Positions 26,101 through 34,066 of a stretch of 64,000 bases of DNA are shown here, piece after piece. The DNA is from Geoanaerobacter sp964528055 (lineage in GTDB: Bacteria > Desulfobacterota > Desulfuromonadia > Geobacterales > DSM-12255): NCBI GenBank assembly GCA_964528055.1, contig CAZGQM010000002.1, forward strand, positions 315,795 through 379,794, written 5' to 3'. The notes below the pieces were generated by a model. That model was not told the DNA's origin and ran no database searches. It was given only the letters and a program-made list of their open reading frames with translations. A program made the translations under genes and the position numbers. Within the stretch, counting starts at the first letter, position 1. Every line of letters begins with the position of its first letter.

Positions 26101-26892
26101 GTTCGGTACAAAGTTGGTTTTGCTGTCCCCCTTACTGTGGCAATAGACATTGTTGCAGCTGCCGAACTGGTTGCTCTGGCTTGGGAGATAATCGTCCAGA
26201 GTTCCGGAATAGGAACCGTTTGCGGATGAGAATGGATTCTGGATGGCAACTATCAGGTTTCTTCCGGAGCTGGTGGCGTGGCTGAATGGACTGGTATCGG
26301 TGCGATGATCGGTATGGCACCGTGCACAACCTGTCAGGCCGGAATAGTAACGGTCATGTGTGGCGTGGCTGCCTGCAGCTCCTCCTGTGTAATTCGGACT
26401 CAGGCCGTTTGGTGGCGACCCGTGGCATTGCGTGCAGCTTTCAGGAACGGTATATGCCGTTCCGCCCCAGGCTGGGGTCTCGCGTTCGAAATGACAGTTC
26501 ACATTGCTGCAACTCCCCAATCTTGGGTTGGTGCGTTGCGGGAAAGCGGTTGATCCGTTTCTGTAGGTGGCGATGAGGGGGGAATTGTTGATGTTCGGGG
26601 AGATGTCAATCAGCGTGTTGCGGTGCCCCTGGCCATATTGCGCCGCTCCCGGATGGCACTTGGAGCAGGTAGAGGGGGTTGCAGCTGGGTCCATGTGAGT
26701 ACGGTGGTTTCCCTGGAATCCGCCGGAGGAGATGTTGCGGAAGGGAGAATCAACTGGACGGTAATCGGGAGTGTTTTTGCTGCCATGACATTCGTAGCAT
26801 TCCATTGCCAAGGCATTACCAGCTGTAAGCGCGAAAATTAGCGTCAATAGGACGCCAAATAACCAGATGCACATCTTGGTTGCAGTTTCCAT
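23161..26892 (-). CDS. Giant exported multihaem cytochrome c, CX4CH/CXXCH type
   Basis: A 1243-residue secreted protein. A signal peptide (residues about 6-30, WLFGVLLTLIFALTAGNALA) is followed by a dense array of haem sites. I count 17 canonical CXXCH and 5 CX4CH (CSNVNCH, CNNVYCH, CRNVYCH, CTNTYCH, CSANSCH). There are also unusual CX3CH (CAFNCH), CX5CH (CSGTFGCH) and two CX9CH patterns, up to 26 in all. The CX4CH...CXXCH spacing with a WG motif between matches the Geobacter GSu_C4xC__C2xCH module. A haem-free beta-sandwich of about 200 residues lies at roughly 730-930. The start at 26892 has GGAGG 4 bases away and aligns with the paralogue; an ATG at 26919 has no support. Probably a surface or outer-membrane-associated electron carrier. 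Confidence 0.9.
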   Translation of the reverse strand: METATKMCIWLFGVLLTLIFALTAGNALAMECYECHGSKNTPDYRPVDSPFRNISSGGFQGNHRTHMDPAATPSTCSKCHPGAAQYGQGHRNTLIDISPNINNSPLIATYRNGSTAFPQRTNPRLGSCSNVNCHFERETPAWGGTAYTVPESCTQCHGSPPNGLSPNYTGGAAGSHATHDRYYSGLTGCARCHTDHRTDTSPFSHATSSGRNLIVAIQNPFSSANGSYSGTLDDYLPSQSNQFGSCNNVYCHSKGDSKTNFVPNTLPSWGTPLPADCTGCHGNGHGTAAEITSGSHTMHVGRDYYGQHVYTCSTCHSSTASGNRSISNTSNHLNQKVDVILNSSFGGTYSTNGHAPGGTAGECRNVYCHSNVQPDGGIGEPTVYDNPVWGDVNSVLCGNCHGADGGHNGHGSGPKMATGSHTKHLSYGFTTTSNTVRCMVCHKYTDYPFITTSCMYNINGNIICHGSGTSSKHANGLIDVRIDTAFGNMSAYQGSPVPGNGYSNCTNTYCHSNGTSIATGAIPPSTTTNWGSGSLACNACHGNPPDYLSGQPKANSHTKHSSFSCNRCHYAVTTTGTTITSTTLHVNKAYNVSGPPATPFTYTFSTSGGTCSANSCHNDGTFVSTGVNVYSNAIWGSSSSCDACHGSPPSYTSGLPKTNSHSKHGYMSCNKCHWTTTQTGNTITGLTAHLNNQYDISNGSGTLIYSYNANGGSCSGTFGCHQPATWGGSVTVNYSDCVSCHKTPIGSVRQVVDSNGDGTGSAGDFKKSSHHVLNYRTITETASPVFAASATADGTPAGFVAAANAYSSDASYATSTVNGDNQVYQHYTITLPGISQVITNVEVGVQAFYMASAVSTSRLYVQVSWDNGITWSTEQAVTLTRNSASTTYLNFASSTAWDSAKLSDANFMVRVRNYFTGTGVTNYLDWLPVRVTYSSYNISHSVTNADCLVCHEVSQHPGGKVRLKDADTGAIYVYNPADPATAENFCLSCHDTNGANGTMAPFSDGKSLGVAPYKAGAGIRTNWGKSFGHKQQGLTCLGNGNPNTGCHSNGHGAENVGMLSQSMAMPLLSDGWYTTADEGSYQACFSCHQNYPRVAKEAVLGYRLGGNYDINGDGPPPYNIPNIMTNFRDRNSQGSGKAYDDYAFWTGTSNLHYFHVQGGSYKYRDMYSSSISCISCHNVHGSNTQWGAVYDEMQYARFNGSGSDKYGRIGSGPALSNFPTSCAFNCHSGMMGTTSNWFEPAGE

Positions 26893-26944
26893 ATATCCTC
26901 CATTTCTGCCGTTCAACACGCTCTATCGATAACAATGCTGCATG

Positions 26945-26984
26945 TTAATTAAATATTAATCTCAACGAAGCAATTATCGTACCT
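26945..26984 (-). promoter_or_regulatory. Sigma-54 promoter and conserved leader of the giant cytochrome operon
   Basis: On the minus strand the sequence AGGTACGATAATTGCT (26969-26984) matches the -24/-12 sigma-54 consensus: GG, ten bases, GC, and TTGCW at the -12 box. Transcription should start near 26958, just before the conserved AATATTTAATTAA (26945-26957). The whole 39-base block recurs upstream of the paralogous gene at 30618-30656 at the same distance from its start codon. Confidence 0.8.
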
Positions 26985-27001
26985 GAATGGTGTGGTTTTG
27001 A

Positions 27002-27029
27002 ATAAAAAAGCCCCTGTAATCAAGGGCTT
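27002..27029 (-). terminator. Terminator after the second multihaem cytochrome
   Basis: On the minus strand a 9-base-pair stem (27008-27016 with 27021-27029, one G-T pair) with a 4-base loop is followed by a T run (the A-rich stretch 27002-27009 on the plus strand). It lies 50 bases after the stop of the 1161-residue cytochrome gene and just upstream of the promoter for the next one. Confidence 0.75.
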
Positions 27030-27078
27030 ATCTCATTAATGATAGCGTTACAAAAATGACGCTTTGAGCACTCTGAGA

Positions 27079-30000
27079 TCAGTTAAGTGGATCTCCACTG
27101 ACAATAATGTCATCAACCTGCCAGAACGGAATGGTCTGTCCCTGAGGATTCTGAAATCGGAAACGGAGCATTACGTTTGACTGGCCTTTCGCAAATCTTG
27201 AGATGTTCACGGTTTCGTTTTTGTAGTAGCGATAGGTTGCGGTCCGTTTCCAGACGTTTGTCCATGGCCCGGCAGCGCCATTGCTGCTGACATCAACGTC
27301 GGCGGTTATCTGGTACCCATATGCGGCAAATGAGGTTTTGAAGTTCAATTCTACTGACTGATAACCGGAGAGATTCAGGGCAGGAGAACGTAATTCACCG
27401 TCGAGGATGGGGGTGTACCACTGGTTCTGGGCGGTAATATATGCGGTTGATCCATAGGTGCCGCATTCATTCAGGTCTGTGCCGGTATGCAATACCCAGT
27501 CGTTGCTTCCAGCGGCATGTACCCGCGTCCATCCGGCGGGGAGTTGCGAGTAATTCGGTACTGCGAACTGCTCGGTCATGACTGCCCGGAATAGTGCCGA
27601 TTTTGCCGTGGTGAAGCTCCAGGTGTAAGAATGGGGGAGAGGTTTGCCGCTGATGTTTTTCACTCCGGTGCTTAGAGTTGCCGTGTAGATGTTGAAATAA
27701 ACAAGCGGAGAGTTCGGAACAAAGGTGGCGGTCCTGGTTGCCTGGTCGTAGTTGACAGTGCCTGATGCCCCGTTATCAAGCTGGAATGTTGAGATATTTA
27801 TAGTTGCCGGATCCATATCTTCACTGAAAACCACTGAAGGAATAGCTGTTATCGGCAAATTGCTACTGTTGTTTGCAGGCGCAAATGAAACAGGTTCTTG
27901 GGCAAATTTACCCCAGTTGGCGTTCTTTAACTCTTGTGCATGGCAAGATACATTGGAGCAGGTGCTCCCTCGGGTATTGAATGTATAGGTGAACATGGGG
28001 GGGCCTTCATTTCCCAGATCATACTGCTGGTTCAGATGAGTTTCGTTTGCGGAGATAGTGATTCCGTCAGTAGTCGTGGGAAAGTGACAGACATTGCATG
28101 AATAGTTGCTATGGACAGCATGGCTGTTGGGTTTGATCGAATTGTCCTGATATGAGGGGGGGTAGTCATGGCAACTGACACAGGTAAAGTTTCCAGCACT
28201 TCCCCATCTTGGGGAGGAGGCGGAGCCGAATATTAACCCGGTGGTTATCCATGTCCCGTTGTTGTGGCAGATGCCGCTTTTGCAGGAGCCGGGAGCCGAG
28301 CCCACTCGGCGGGAGACGCTCGCCAGTCCGGCATATGTCCCTCCGTGGCGCAATGAGACATCGACATAACCGTTCACATGCTTGCTGAAAGAGCTACCGC
28401 TTGAAGGTATTGCTGTGCGACTGTCGCTGACGGAGGAGTTGTGGCAGAAGGAGCAGTTGTAGCGTATATGCTTCTGGTGGGAACCTGTGGCTAATTGAAC
28501 TGCTGACTGACGGTCACTGCCATGGCACCCGCTGCAGTCGCTGGGCAGGCTGCTCCCCCATGCCGGTGACGGAACATTGGGAGCGGGATATGGTTCGGTA
28601 AAGCTTGTTCCCTGGCTGTGGCAGTAAACCGATGAACAACCTCCGTAAGGTGTGCGCGGCACTGAATCGCCAAGATATGTGGCATTGGCACCGGCAAGGG
28701 GAGTTCTTTTGTCGAACGCGACATTGATAACGCCATCCGCATGCTCGGGATCATTGAAACGGTTATTGGTGGTGAATCTACCCACATGACACTCGTCGCA
28801 TGATCCGAATTTTGTAGTTGAGAAATGGTTTGTGGCATGGCACTGCATGCAGTAACTCCCCTGTTCGAACCTGAGGTGCTTGCCGTGGCTTCCGGTTGTA
28901 ATCGCTGGAATCCACGAATGATAACGTGCGCCATGGCACCGGCCGCACCAGTTTTTGGGAGATGTATAGTTACCCCATAAAGGGGTAGAGTAGACCGGCG
29001 GCAGTGTGGGGTCATTAATCCCCTGGGCTGAACTGTGGCAGTAGGTGTTAGAGCAGCTTCCACCCCCCTTGCTGAAAGTATAGGTAAGTGTTTCTCCGGG
29101 CGGGGCAGAGATGTCATAGGATCGGTTTACATGTGTTGCAGTGCTGCTGATTGTAATGTTGTCACTGGTTGTGCCGTAGTGGCATCGTTTACAGGATAAC
29201 CCTTTGCCGCTGGTATGGAGAGTGTGGGAGTTGGCCTTTGGACTCCCTGTTTGATAACTGGGCGGATATCCATGACATGATGTGCATGACAGGCTGCTTG
29301 AGCCCCACTGTATTGCAGGGCTAGGGGTGAGCAGATCGGTTGAAGCAGCTGTGCCGTCGCTGTGGCAGTAGATGTTTGAGCATGACCCGTAAGGTGTCCC
29401 CGGCACTGTATCTCCCGAATAGCTGCCGCTCCCCTCGCTGAAAAGCGAATTGCCGGGATTGAAGCTGATGGTAATGTTCCGGTCAATGTGGTTCAGAAAC
29501 GGAGGCCCATGAAAAAATAGGCTGTGACAGCTGTAGCAGCCTGTATCGCCGGTGTTGGTGAAGTTGTAATGGCATGCCTGGCAGTTGCCGCTCTCGTTGA
29601 AACGGTACGTGATATGTTTTGCATGGCTGCCGGTTTCAAGCGGTTTCCATCGTGCCTGCAGTGCAGGCACAGATGCATCCTCAGGGTGGCCAAAACCGAC
29701 ACCGTGGCACCCTTTTGTGCCTCCACAGATGGCATCAGAAAAGGTTTCTCCCCAGGTCGGCGCATAGAGTGTTGCAGGTGCCTGGGTCGGGTCTGTCACT
29801 CCCTGAACGGTGCTGTGACAGTATACCGTTTTACAGCTGCCGAACGTATTGACCTGGCTTGGAAGAAAATCCCTTGTGTTGCCGGAATAGAGGGCGTAAG
29901 GACCAAAATACGGACTTGCCGATTTCACCTGAATTCCGCGGTTAGCGGCACTGGAAGCGTGACTGAAAGGTGAAGGCTCAGAGATATGATCTGAGTGGCA

Positions 30001-30564
30001 AAGCATACAGTTCGAAAGGCCCGGAAAAATGCTTTCATGTTTTGCATGGCTGCCGGCAACTCCGCCTGCCCCTCCGTTAGGAGGTGAACTGTGACAGGTA
30101 CCCATGCAGTCATTTGGCGAAACTAATGGCGCGCTCCCCCATACTGGAGATTGCTTTTCGAAATGACAATTTGTATTTGAGCAGCTGCCAAGCGCTGGGG
30201 TCGATGACTGGGGAAACGCAGAGGTGCTGTTCTTGTAGAGGGCCTGAATCGGAGAATTGTTGAGATTAGAGGAAAGCTTTATCTTCCCGTCGCGGTGACC
30301 TTCACCGTATCCGCTGCTCCCCGGGTGACACTTGGCGCAAGAAGAGGCGTTGACCGACGGCCCCATGTGGGTCTGGTGGTTCCCCTGGAAACCACCGTTC
30401 AAGATGTTGCGGAAGGGAGAATCAAGAGGCCTGTAATCGGGTATGTTCTTGCTGCCGTGGCATTCGTAGCATTCCATCCCCATGGCAATTCCAGTAGTTA
30501 GAGTAAACAAGACCACCAATAAAACGCCAAATGGCCAAGCGCATCTCCAGGCAGAAGTTTCCAC
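27079..30564 (-). CDS. Giant exported multihaem cytochrome c with Ig-like and jelly-roll C-terminus
   Basis: A 1161-residue paralogue of the previous cytochrome. The first 100 residues after the signal peptide are nearly the same (MECYECHGSKN, then DYRP and SPFRNI). I count 14 CXXCH, 7 CX4CH, one CX3CH (CMGTCH) and one CX5CH (CGGTKGCH), 23 in total. After the last haem site (CSNVSCH, about residue 880) the protein has no more haems. It carries a bacterial Ig-like domain (PVSFAPANNSSNLP to HSYTWSFTT) and a C-terminal choice-of-anchor-J-like jelly-roll (RSPALNLSGYQSVELNFKTSF to VDDIIVSG). These suggest attachment at the cell surface. It starts with GTG (GGAGG 4 bases before). Confidence 0.9.
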   Translation of the reverse strand: METSAWRCAWPFGVLLVVLFTLTTGIAMGMECYECHGSKNIPDYRPLDSPFRNILNGGFQGNHQTHMGPSVNASSCAKCHPGSSGYGEGHRDGKIKLSSNLNNSPIQALYKNSTSAFPQSSTPALGSCSNTNCHFEKQSPVWGSAPLVSPNDCMGTCHSSPPNGGAGGVAGSHAKHESIFPGLSNCMLCHSDHISEPSPFSHASSAANRGIQVKSASPYFGPYALYSGNTRDFLPSQVNTFGSCKTVYCHSTVQGVTDPTQAPATLYAPTWGETFSDAICGGTKGCHGVGFGHPEDASVPALQARWKPLETGSHAKHITYRFNESGNCQACHYNFTNTGDTGCYSCHSLFFHGPPFLNHIDRNITISFNPGNSLFSEGSGSYSGDTVPGTPYGSCSNIYCHSDGTAASTDLLTPSPAIQWGSSSLSCTSCHGYPPSYQTGSPKANSHTLHTSGKGLSCKRCHYGTTSDNITISSTATHVNRSYDISAPPGETLTYTFSKGGGSCSNTYCHSSAQGINDPTLPPVYSTPLWGNYTSPKNWCGRCHGARYHSWIPAITTGSHGKHLRFEQGSYCMQCHATNHFSTTKFGSCDECHVGRFTTNNRFNDPEHADGVINVAFDKRTPLAGANATYLGDSVPRTPYGGCSSVYCHSQGTSFTEPYPAPNVPSPAWGSSLPSDCSGCHGSDRQSAVQLATGSHQKHIRYNCSFCHNSSVSDSRTAIPSSGSSFSKHVNGYVDVSLRHGGTYAGLASVSRRVGSAPGSCKSGICHNNGTWITTGLIFGSASSPRWGSAGNFTCVSCHDYPPSYQDNSIKPNSHAVHSNYSCNVCHFPTTTDGITISANETHLNQQYDLGNEGPPMFTYTFNTRGSTCSNVSCHAQELKNANWGKFAQEPVSFAPANNSSNLPITAIPSVVFSEDMDPATINISTFQLDNGASGTVNYDQATRTATFVPNSPLVYFNIYTATLSTGVKNISGKPLPHSYTWSFTTAKSALFRAVMTEQFAVPNYSQLPAGWTRVHAAGSNDWVLHTGTDLNECGTYGSTAYITAQNQWYTPILDGELRSPALNLSGYQSVELNFKTSFAAYGYQITADVDVSSNGAAGPWTNVWKRTATYRYYKNETVNISRFAKGQSNVMLRFRFQNPQGQTIPFWQVDDIIVSGDPLN

Positions 30565-30617
30565 ACTACCTCCAATGCTTCGGTAAATTGAGCACTTCCT
30601 AGTTAAAGAATTATAAA

Positions 30618-30657
30618 TTAATTAAATATTTGCCATGATACAGCAATATTCGTACCG
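30618..30657 (-). promoter_or_regulatory. Sigma-54 promoter and conserved leader, second copy
   Basis: On the minus strand CGGTACGAATATTGCT (30642-30657) has GG and GC of the -24 and -12 boxes at the right spacing, and AATATTTAATTAA at 30618-30630 lies just downstream of the expected transcription start near 30631. It is 53 bases before the GTG start, matching the copy at 26945-26984. An activator of the NtrC type would be needed; none is encoded nearby. Confidence 0.8.
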
Positions 30658-30798
30658 CTCTGGAGTGGGGATGCGCAAAAAAACCACATGATATCAGTAG
30701 GTTGTCTCATGAACGAAATGATTACATTGCTGACTGTAAAGGGTAAATTGATGGTGAAGATTAATGAAAAATGATTGTCTTGTGATGGATTTAACGGG

Positions 30799-32988
30799 TC
30801 AGCGAGAAGTTTTGGCTCGTAATAGTGTAAGCAGTTTTTCTTCGGTGAGCGGGCGGTGGAAATAATAGCCTTGAATCTCGTCGCAGTTGCAGGAGCGGAA
30901 GAACGCTACCTGTTCAGCTGTTTCGACCCCTTCGGCGATTACGAACATCTTGAGGCGGAATGCCATGGCGATTATTGCCTCGACAATAGCCCGGTCTTCG
31001 GGGTTATTGCAGACATCCGTAACAAATGACCGGTCAATTTTAATCCTGTCGATCGGGAAATTTTTCAGGTAGCCGAGGGATGAATAGCCTGCTCCGAAGT
31101 CGTCCATCACAATGCTGAGGTCGAGCTCCTTGAGTCGGAAAAGGTCCCTGATTGTTGATTCTGCATTGGCCATGAGACTGGTTTCGGTCAGTTCCAGTTC
31201 AAGGTGCTGAGGATTTGCTCCTGTCGTGGTCAGGATCTTCCCGACCAGTTCAACGAAACCTTTGTTGTTGAACTGGCGTCCTGAGATATTCACTGCCAGA
31301 CGGAACGGAGGAATGCCCGCATCATGCCACTCTTTCATCTTCCGACAGGCGGTTCGCAGCACCCAATCTCCGAGCGGCACTATCAGGCCTGACTCCTCTG
31401 CCATCGGTATGAATTCGTCCGGCATTAACCGACCCTTGTCCGGGTGATCCCAGCGGATGAGGGCTTCCGCGGCAACTACCGATCCATCGGTTGCGTTAAC
31501 AATCGGCTGGAATTCAAGATAAAACTGCTCGCTTTCGATGGCCTGTCTCAGACTGGTTTCCATTTCCATCCGGTAATGTGCCTTCTGGTTCATCTCCGAA
31601 GAGTAGAAGTGAAAACCGCTGCGCCCACTCTCCTTTGCAGCGTACATAGCCATGTCGGCAGATTTCAACAGGGTGTGCGCATCCATGGCGTCATCGGGGA
31701 AGATGGCGATGCCGATGCTGGCCGAAGTGTACACTTCCCGACTGTTGATAGTGTAGGTTGCAGTGATATTGTTGAGGATGTGCTGAGAAACATATGCTGC
31801 ATTGAGTTCTTCTCCGCAGGAGGCGAGAATGATGATGAATTCATCTCCGCCAAGCCTGGCAAGTGTGTCGATGTCGCGAAGCGAATCTCTGAGGCGGTGG
31901 GCAACCTGAATCAGGAGAAGGTCGCCGTGGGCATGTCCCAACGTGTCGTTTACGGATTTGAACCGGTCAAGGTCAAGGAACAAGACGGCTACCCTTGAGT
32001 TGTCGCGGTTTGCCCGTGCCAGAGCCTGATCAAGACGGTCCTTCATCAGGAGACGATTCGGGAGCCCGGTAAGAGAGTCATAATAGGCAAGCTTCCTGAT
32101 CTGCTCTTCCGAGTCCTTGCGCTCTGTTATATCCTCGATTAGGGTGGCAAAATGCTCCTGATCAGGGTAAAAAACCGATACTGCAAAGATGCGCCCCTGA
32201 TCTTTGAACGTCATTTCGAATGAGAGCGGTTCACCGCTTTTAAGTGCCTGCAGTATCTCCGTGAAGTAGTTCATCAAAGATTTATACAGATCGGTATCAT
32301 CCCTACCGATTAACTCGATTCTGCTTTTTTCGAGGATCAACTCGCATGCCGGGTTCATCTCGATAAGCGAGAAGGAGACCGGTGTACCATCAGGAGTACG
32401 GGATATCCGGTAAAGTGCCATCCCTTCTTTCATGGATTCATACAGGGCTCGGTAACTGCTTTCGCTCTCTTCAAGGGAGTCCACGGCTTTTCGCAACGCA
32501 TTCAGTGGTAACTGTCTCAAGGCATAGAACAGGAGAATTCCGAGCAGCAGTGAGAGCAAGAATACACCGGCGGTTCGCAAGATGAGGGGAAAGATGGATC
32601 GACTGATCTCGATCGTCGCCACAGGCCGACCGGCATCGAAAATTTCATGGCTCCGGGAGAGGATTGGGGGCTTCAGTGGTTCTAGGCTTTCGGCAATGAT
32701 CTCTCCCCGCATGTTATAAATACGGCGGATTTCTTGAGTGTCACTTTCAGTTCTGCGCTCCAGCAGTTCCGCGAGCCTGATCTGCTCAAAGATCCACATT
32801 TCAGGATTGGCCATTACAAGGGAAGCTGCATTGCGGGCGCTTATATCAGCCTGAGAGTCGAGAGTACCTATCAGGTATTGGTAGGTGATGGAGAAATACC
32901 CCAATGGAGCGAGCAGGGTAAGGAGTGTCGCAATTCCTGCAGCAATCGCTGTTGTTATCTGGAATACTGAGCGGTACGGGGTTTTCAA
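30799..32988 (-). CDS. Membrane PAS-GGDEF-EAL c-di-GMP protein
   Basis: A 729-residue sensor: two membrane spans (about 10-35 and 135-160) flank a short periplasmic domain; then a PAS region (about 175-290), a GGDEF domain with intact GGDEF (LARLGGDEFIII) and an EAL domain with AEALIRW, DDFGAGYSSL and IAEGVETAEQ present. Both domains look catalytically competent, so the direction (synthesis or breakdown) cannot be told. It starts with TTG at 32988, whose T overlaps the stop of the PstS-like gene (TTGA), so it is translationally coupled to that gene. Confidence 0.88.
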   Translation of the reverse strand: MKTPYRSVFQITTAIAAGIATLLTLLAPLGYFSITYQYLIGTLDSQADISARNAASLVMANPEMWIFEQIRLAELLERRTESDTQEIRRIYNMRGEIIAESLEPLKPPILSRSHEIFDAGRPVATIEISRSIFPLILRTAGVFLLSLLLGILLFYALRQLPLNALRKAVDSLEESESSYRALYESMKEGMALYRISRTPDGTPVSFSLIEMNPACELILEKSRIELIGRDDTDLYKSLMNYFTEILQALKSGEPLSFEMTFKDQGRIFAVSVFYPDQEHFATLIEDITERKDSEEQIRKLAYYDSLTGLPNRLLMKDRLDQALARANRDNSRVAVLFLDLDRFKSVNDTLGHAHGDLLLIQVAHRLRDSLRDIDTLARLGGDEFIIILASCGEELNAAYVSQHILNNITATYTINSREVYTSASIGIAIFPDDAMDAHTLLKSADMAMYAAKESGRSGFHFYSSEMNQKAHYRMEMETSLRQAIESEQFYLEFQPIVNATDGSVVAAEALIRWDHPDKGRLMPDEFIPMAEESGLIVPLGDWVLRTACRKMKEWHDAGIPPFRLAVNISGRQFNNKGFVELVGKILTTTGANPQHLELELTETSLMANAESTIRDLFRLKELDLSIVMDDFGAGYSSLGYLKNFPIDRIKIDRSFVTDVCNNPEDRAIVEAIIAMAFRLKMFVIAEGVETAEQVAFFRSCNCDEIQGYYFHRPLTEEKLLTLLRAKTSR

Positions 32989-33839
32989 TTTCCGGCGTTC
33001 CCTCCTGCTTCCACAAGCAGGCCTGCTTTTTCGGCTATGGCCCTCCCCTGTGGAGAATAGACGAATTTCAGGAATCTTTTGACAACTGGTGAGGCCTTTT
33101 CAGTGGTGATAAAGCGGGCATCCTTTGCCAGGGGGTAACTGCCTGAGGCCAATGCCTGTAGTGTCGGCTTGACTCCGTTCAGCGAGAGCCTGTTGAGCTG
33201 GGTTTCTTCGACGACGAGTGATGACAATCCCGCAAATCCCACAGCACCAGGCATCTTTTCGATGACGTCAATCGACTCGGGATCGGTAACGGCAACGATC
33301 ATCCCCTTGTGTTTCTGCGCAACCGAAACGGCTTTGTCCATGGCAGGGGACAACCCGCGCAAGATCTTGGTGTCGATGTCTCCCTCAGGCCGGAGAACGA
33401 GGCGGATCTGGTCGCCATTGGGCCATGTGGTCAGCTTCAATGTGTACATCTCTACGAGTTCCCTGGTTGTGAGATCGGTTTTACGGACATTCTTATTGGT
33501 GACGATTACCAGCGGCATCCTGCCGTAGTCACTGGAACGCCCCCCTTGAGAGATCTCTTCGGGCTTGAGCTGTTTGCTGCTGACAGCGATATCGAGAGAA
33601 CCCGCAAGAAGCGCTTTGATTGCCCCTGAACTTCCGAGTGGCTTCTCCATCTCTATGGCAACTTTGGGATTCGCTTTTACGTACGCCTTGATAAGCGGTT
33701 TCATCATATCAAGGCAGCTTCCGGAGCCGTTGATCCGGATTGTCTCTACTGCCCCGGCCGGCTGGAGGCCGGATAGGGCAAGCAGGCAGATCATGCCGAT
33801 GAAGCAGCTGAACCAACGTCTACCCGTGACAGTAATCAT
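32985..33839 (-). CDS. PstS-like periplasmic substrate-binding protein
   Basis: A 284-residue exported protein with a signal peptide (about 8-32, FSCFIGMICLLALSGLQPAGA) and the two-lobe phosphate-binding fold: INGSGSCLDMMKPLIKAY at the start, IEMEKPLGSSGAIKALLAGSLDIAVSSKQL, and a C-terminal PLAKDARFITTEK. The phosphate-loop GSGS and SSG-type turns are present, so phosphate or another oxyanion is the likely ligand. No pst transporter genes are nearby. It is coupled with the GGDEF-EAL gene, so I infer a sensory role. The start at 33839 has AAGGGG 7 bases upstream. Confidence 0.8.
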   Translation of the reverse strand: MITVTGRRWFSCFIGMICLLALSGLQPAGAVETIRINGSGSCLDMMKPLIKAYVKANPKVAIEMEKPLGSSGAIKALLAGSLDIAVSSKQLKPEEISQGGRSSDYGRMPLVIVTNKNVRKTDLTTRELVEMYTLKLTTWPNGDQIRLVLRPEGDIDTKILRGLSPAMDKAVSVAQKHKGMIVAVTDPESIDVIEKMPGAVGFAGLSSLVVEETQLNRLSLNGVKPTLQALASGSYPLAKDARFITTEKASPVVKRFLKFVYSPQGRAIAEKAGLLVEAGGNAGN

Positions 33840-34066
33840 GAAAGCACCCCTTGCGGTTTGGATCGTCAAACAGCGACTGTATCTATGATACGGCTTACTT
33901 CCCGATATTCAATGGGTGATAATGTAGGTATCGACAATTTCAGGCGTTATGGTGAGTTGCTCCTGAGTGTAGTTGATTTGTGGGTGAGAGAGGAAGGGGC
34001 CAGACCGTTTCCGGTAAGGCCCGAAATGATCAGAATAAAGTTAGGGAGGCGTGGCACTTCAAGTAG

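Noticed and set aside
29524..29973. Plus-strand open frame within the second cytochrome gene
   Set aside because: It is antisense to CXXCH repeats; the cysteine-rich look is a by-product of the repeated codons.
30657..30798. Possible c-di-GMP (GEMM) riboswitch near GGGGATGCGCAAA
   Set aside because: The resemblance is to one short block on the plus strand, while the cytochrome gene is on the minus strand; the other conserved blocks and stems are absent.
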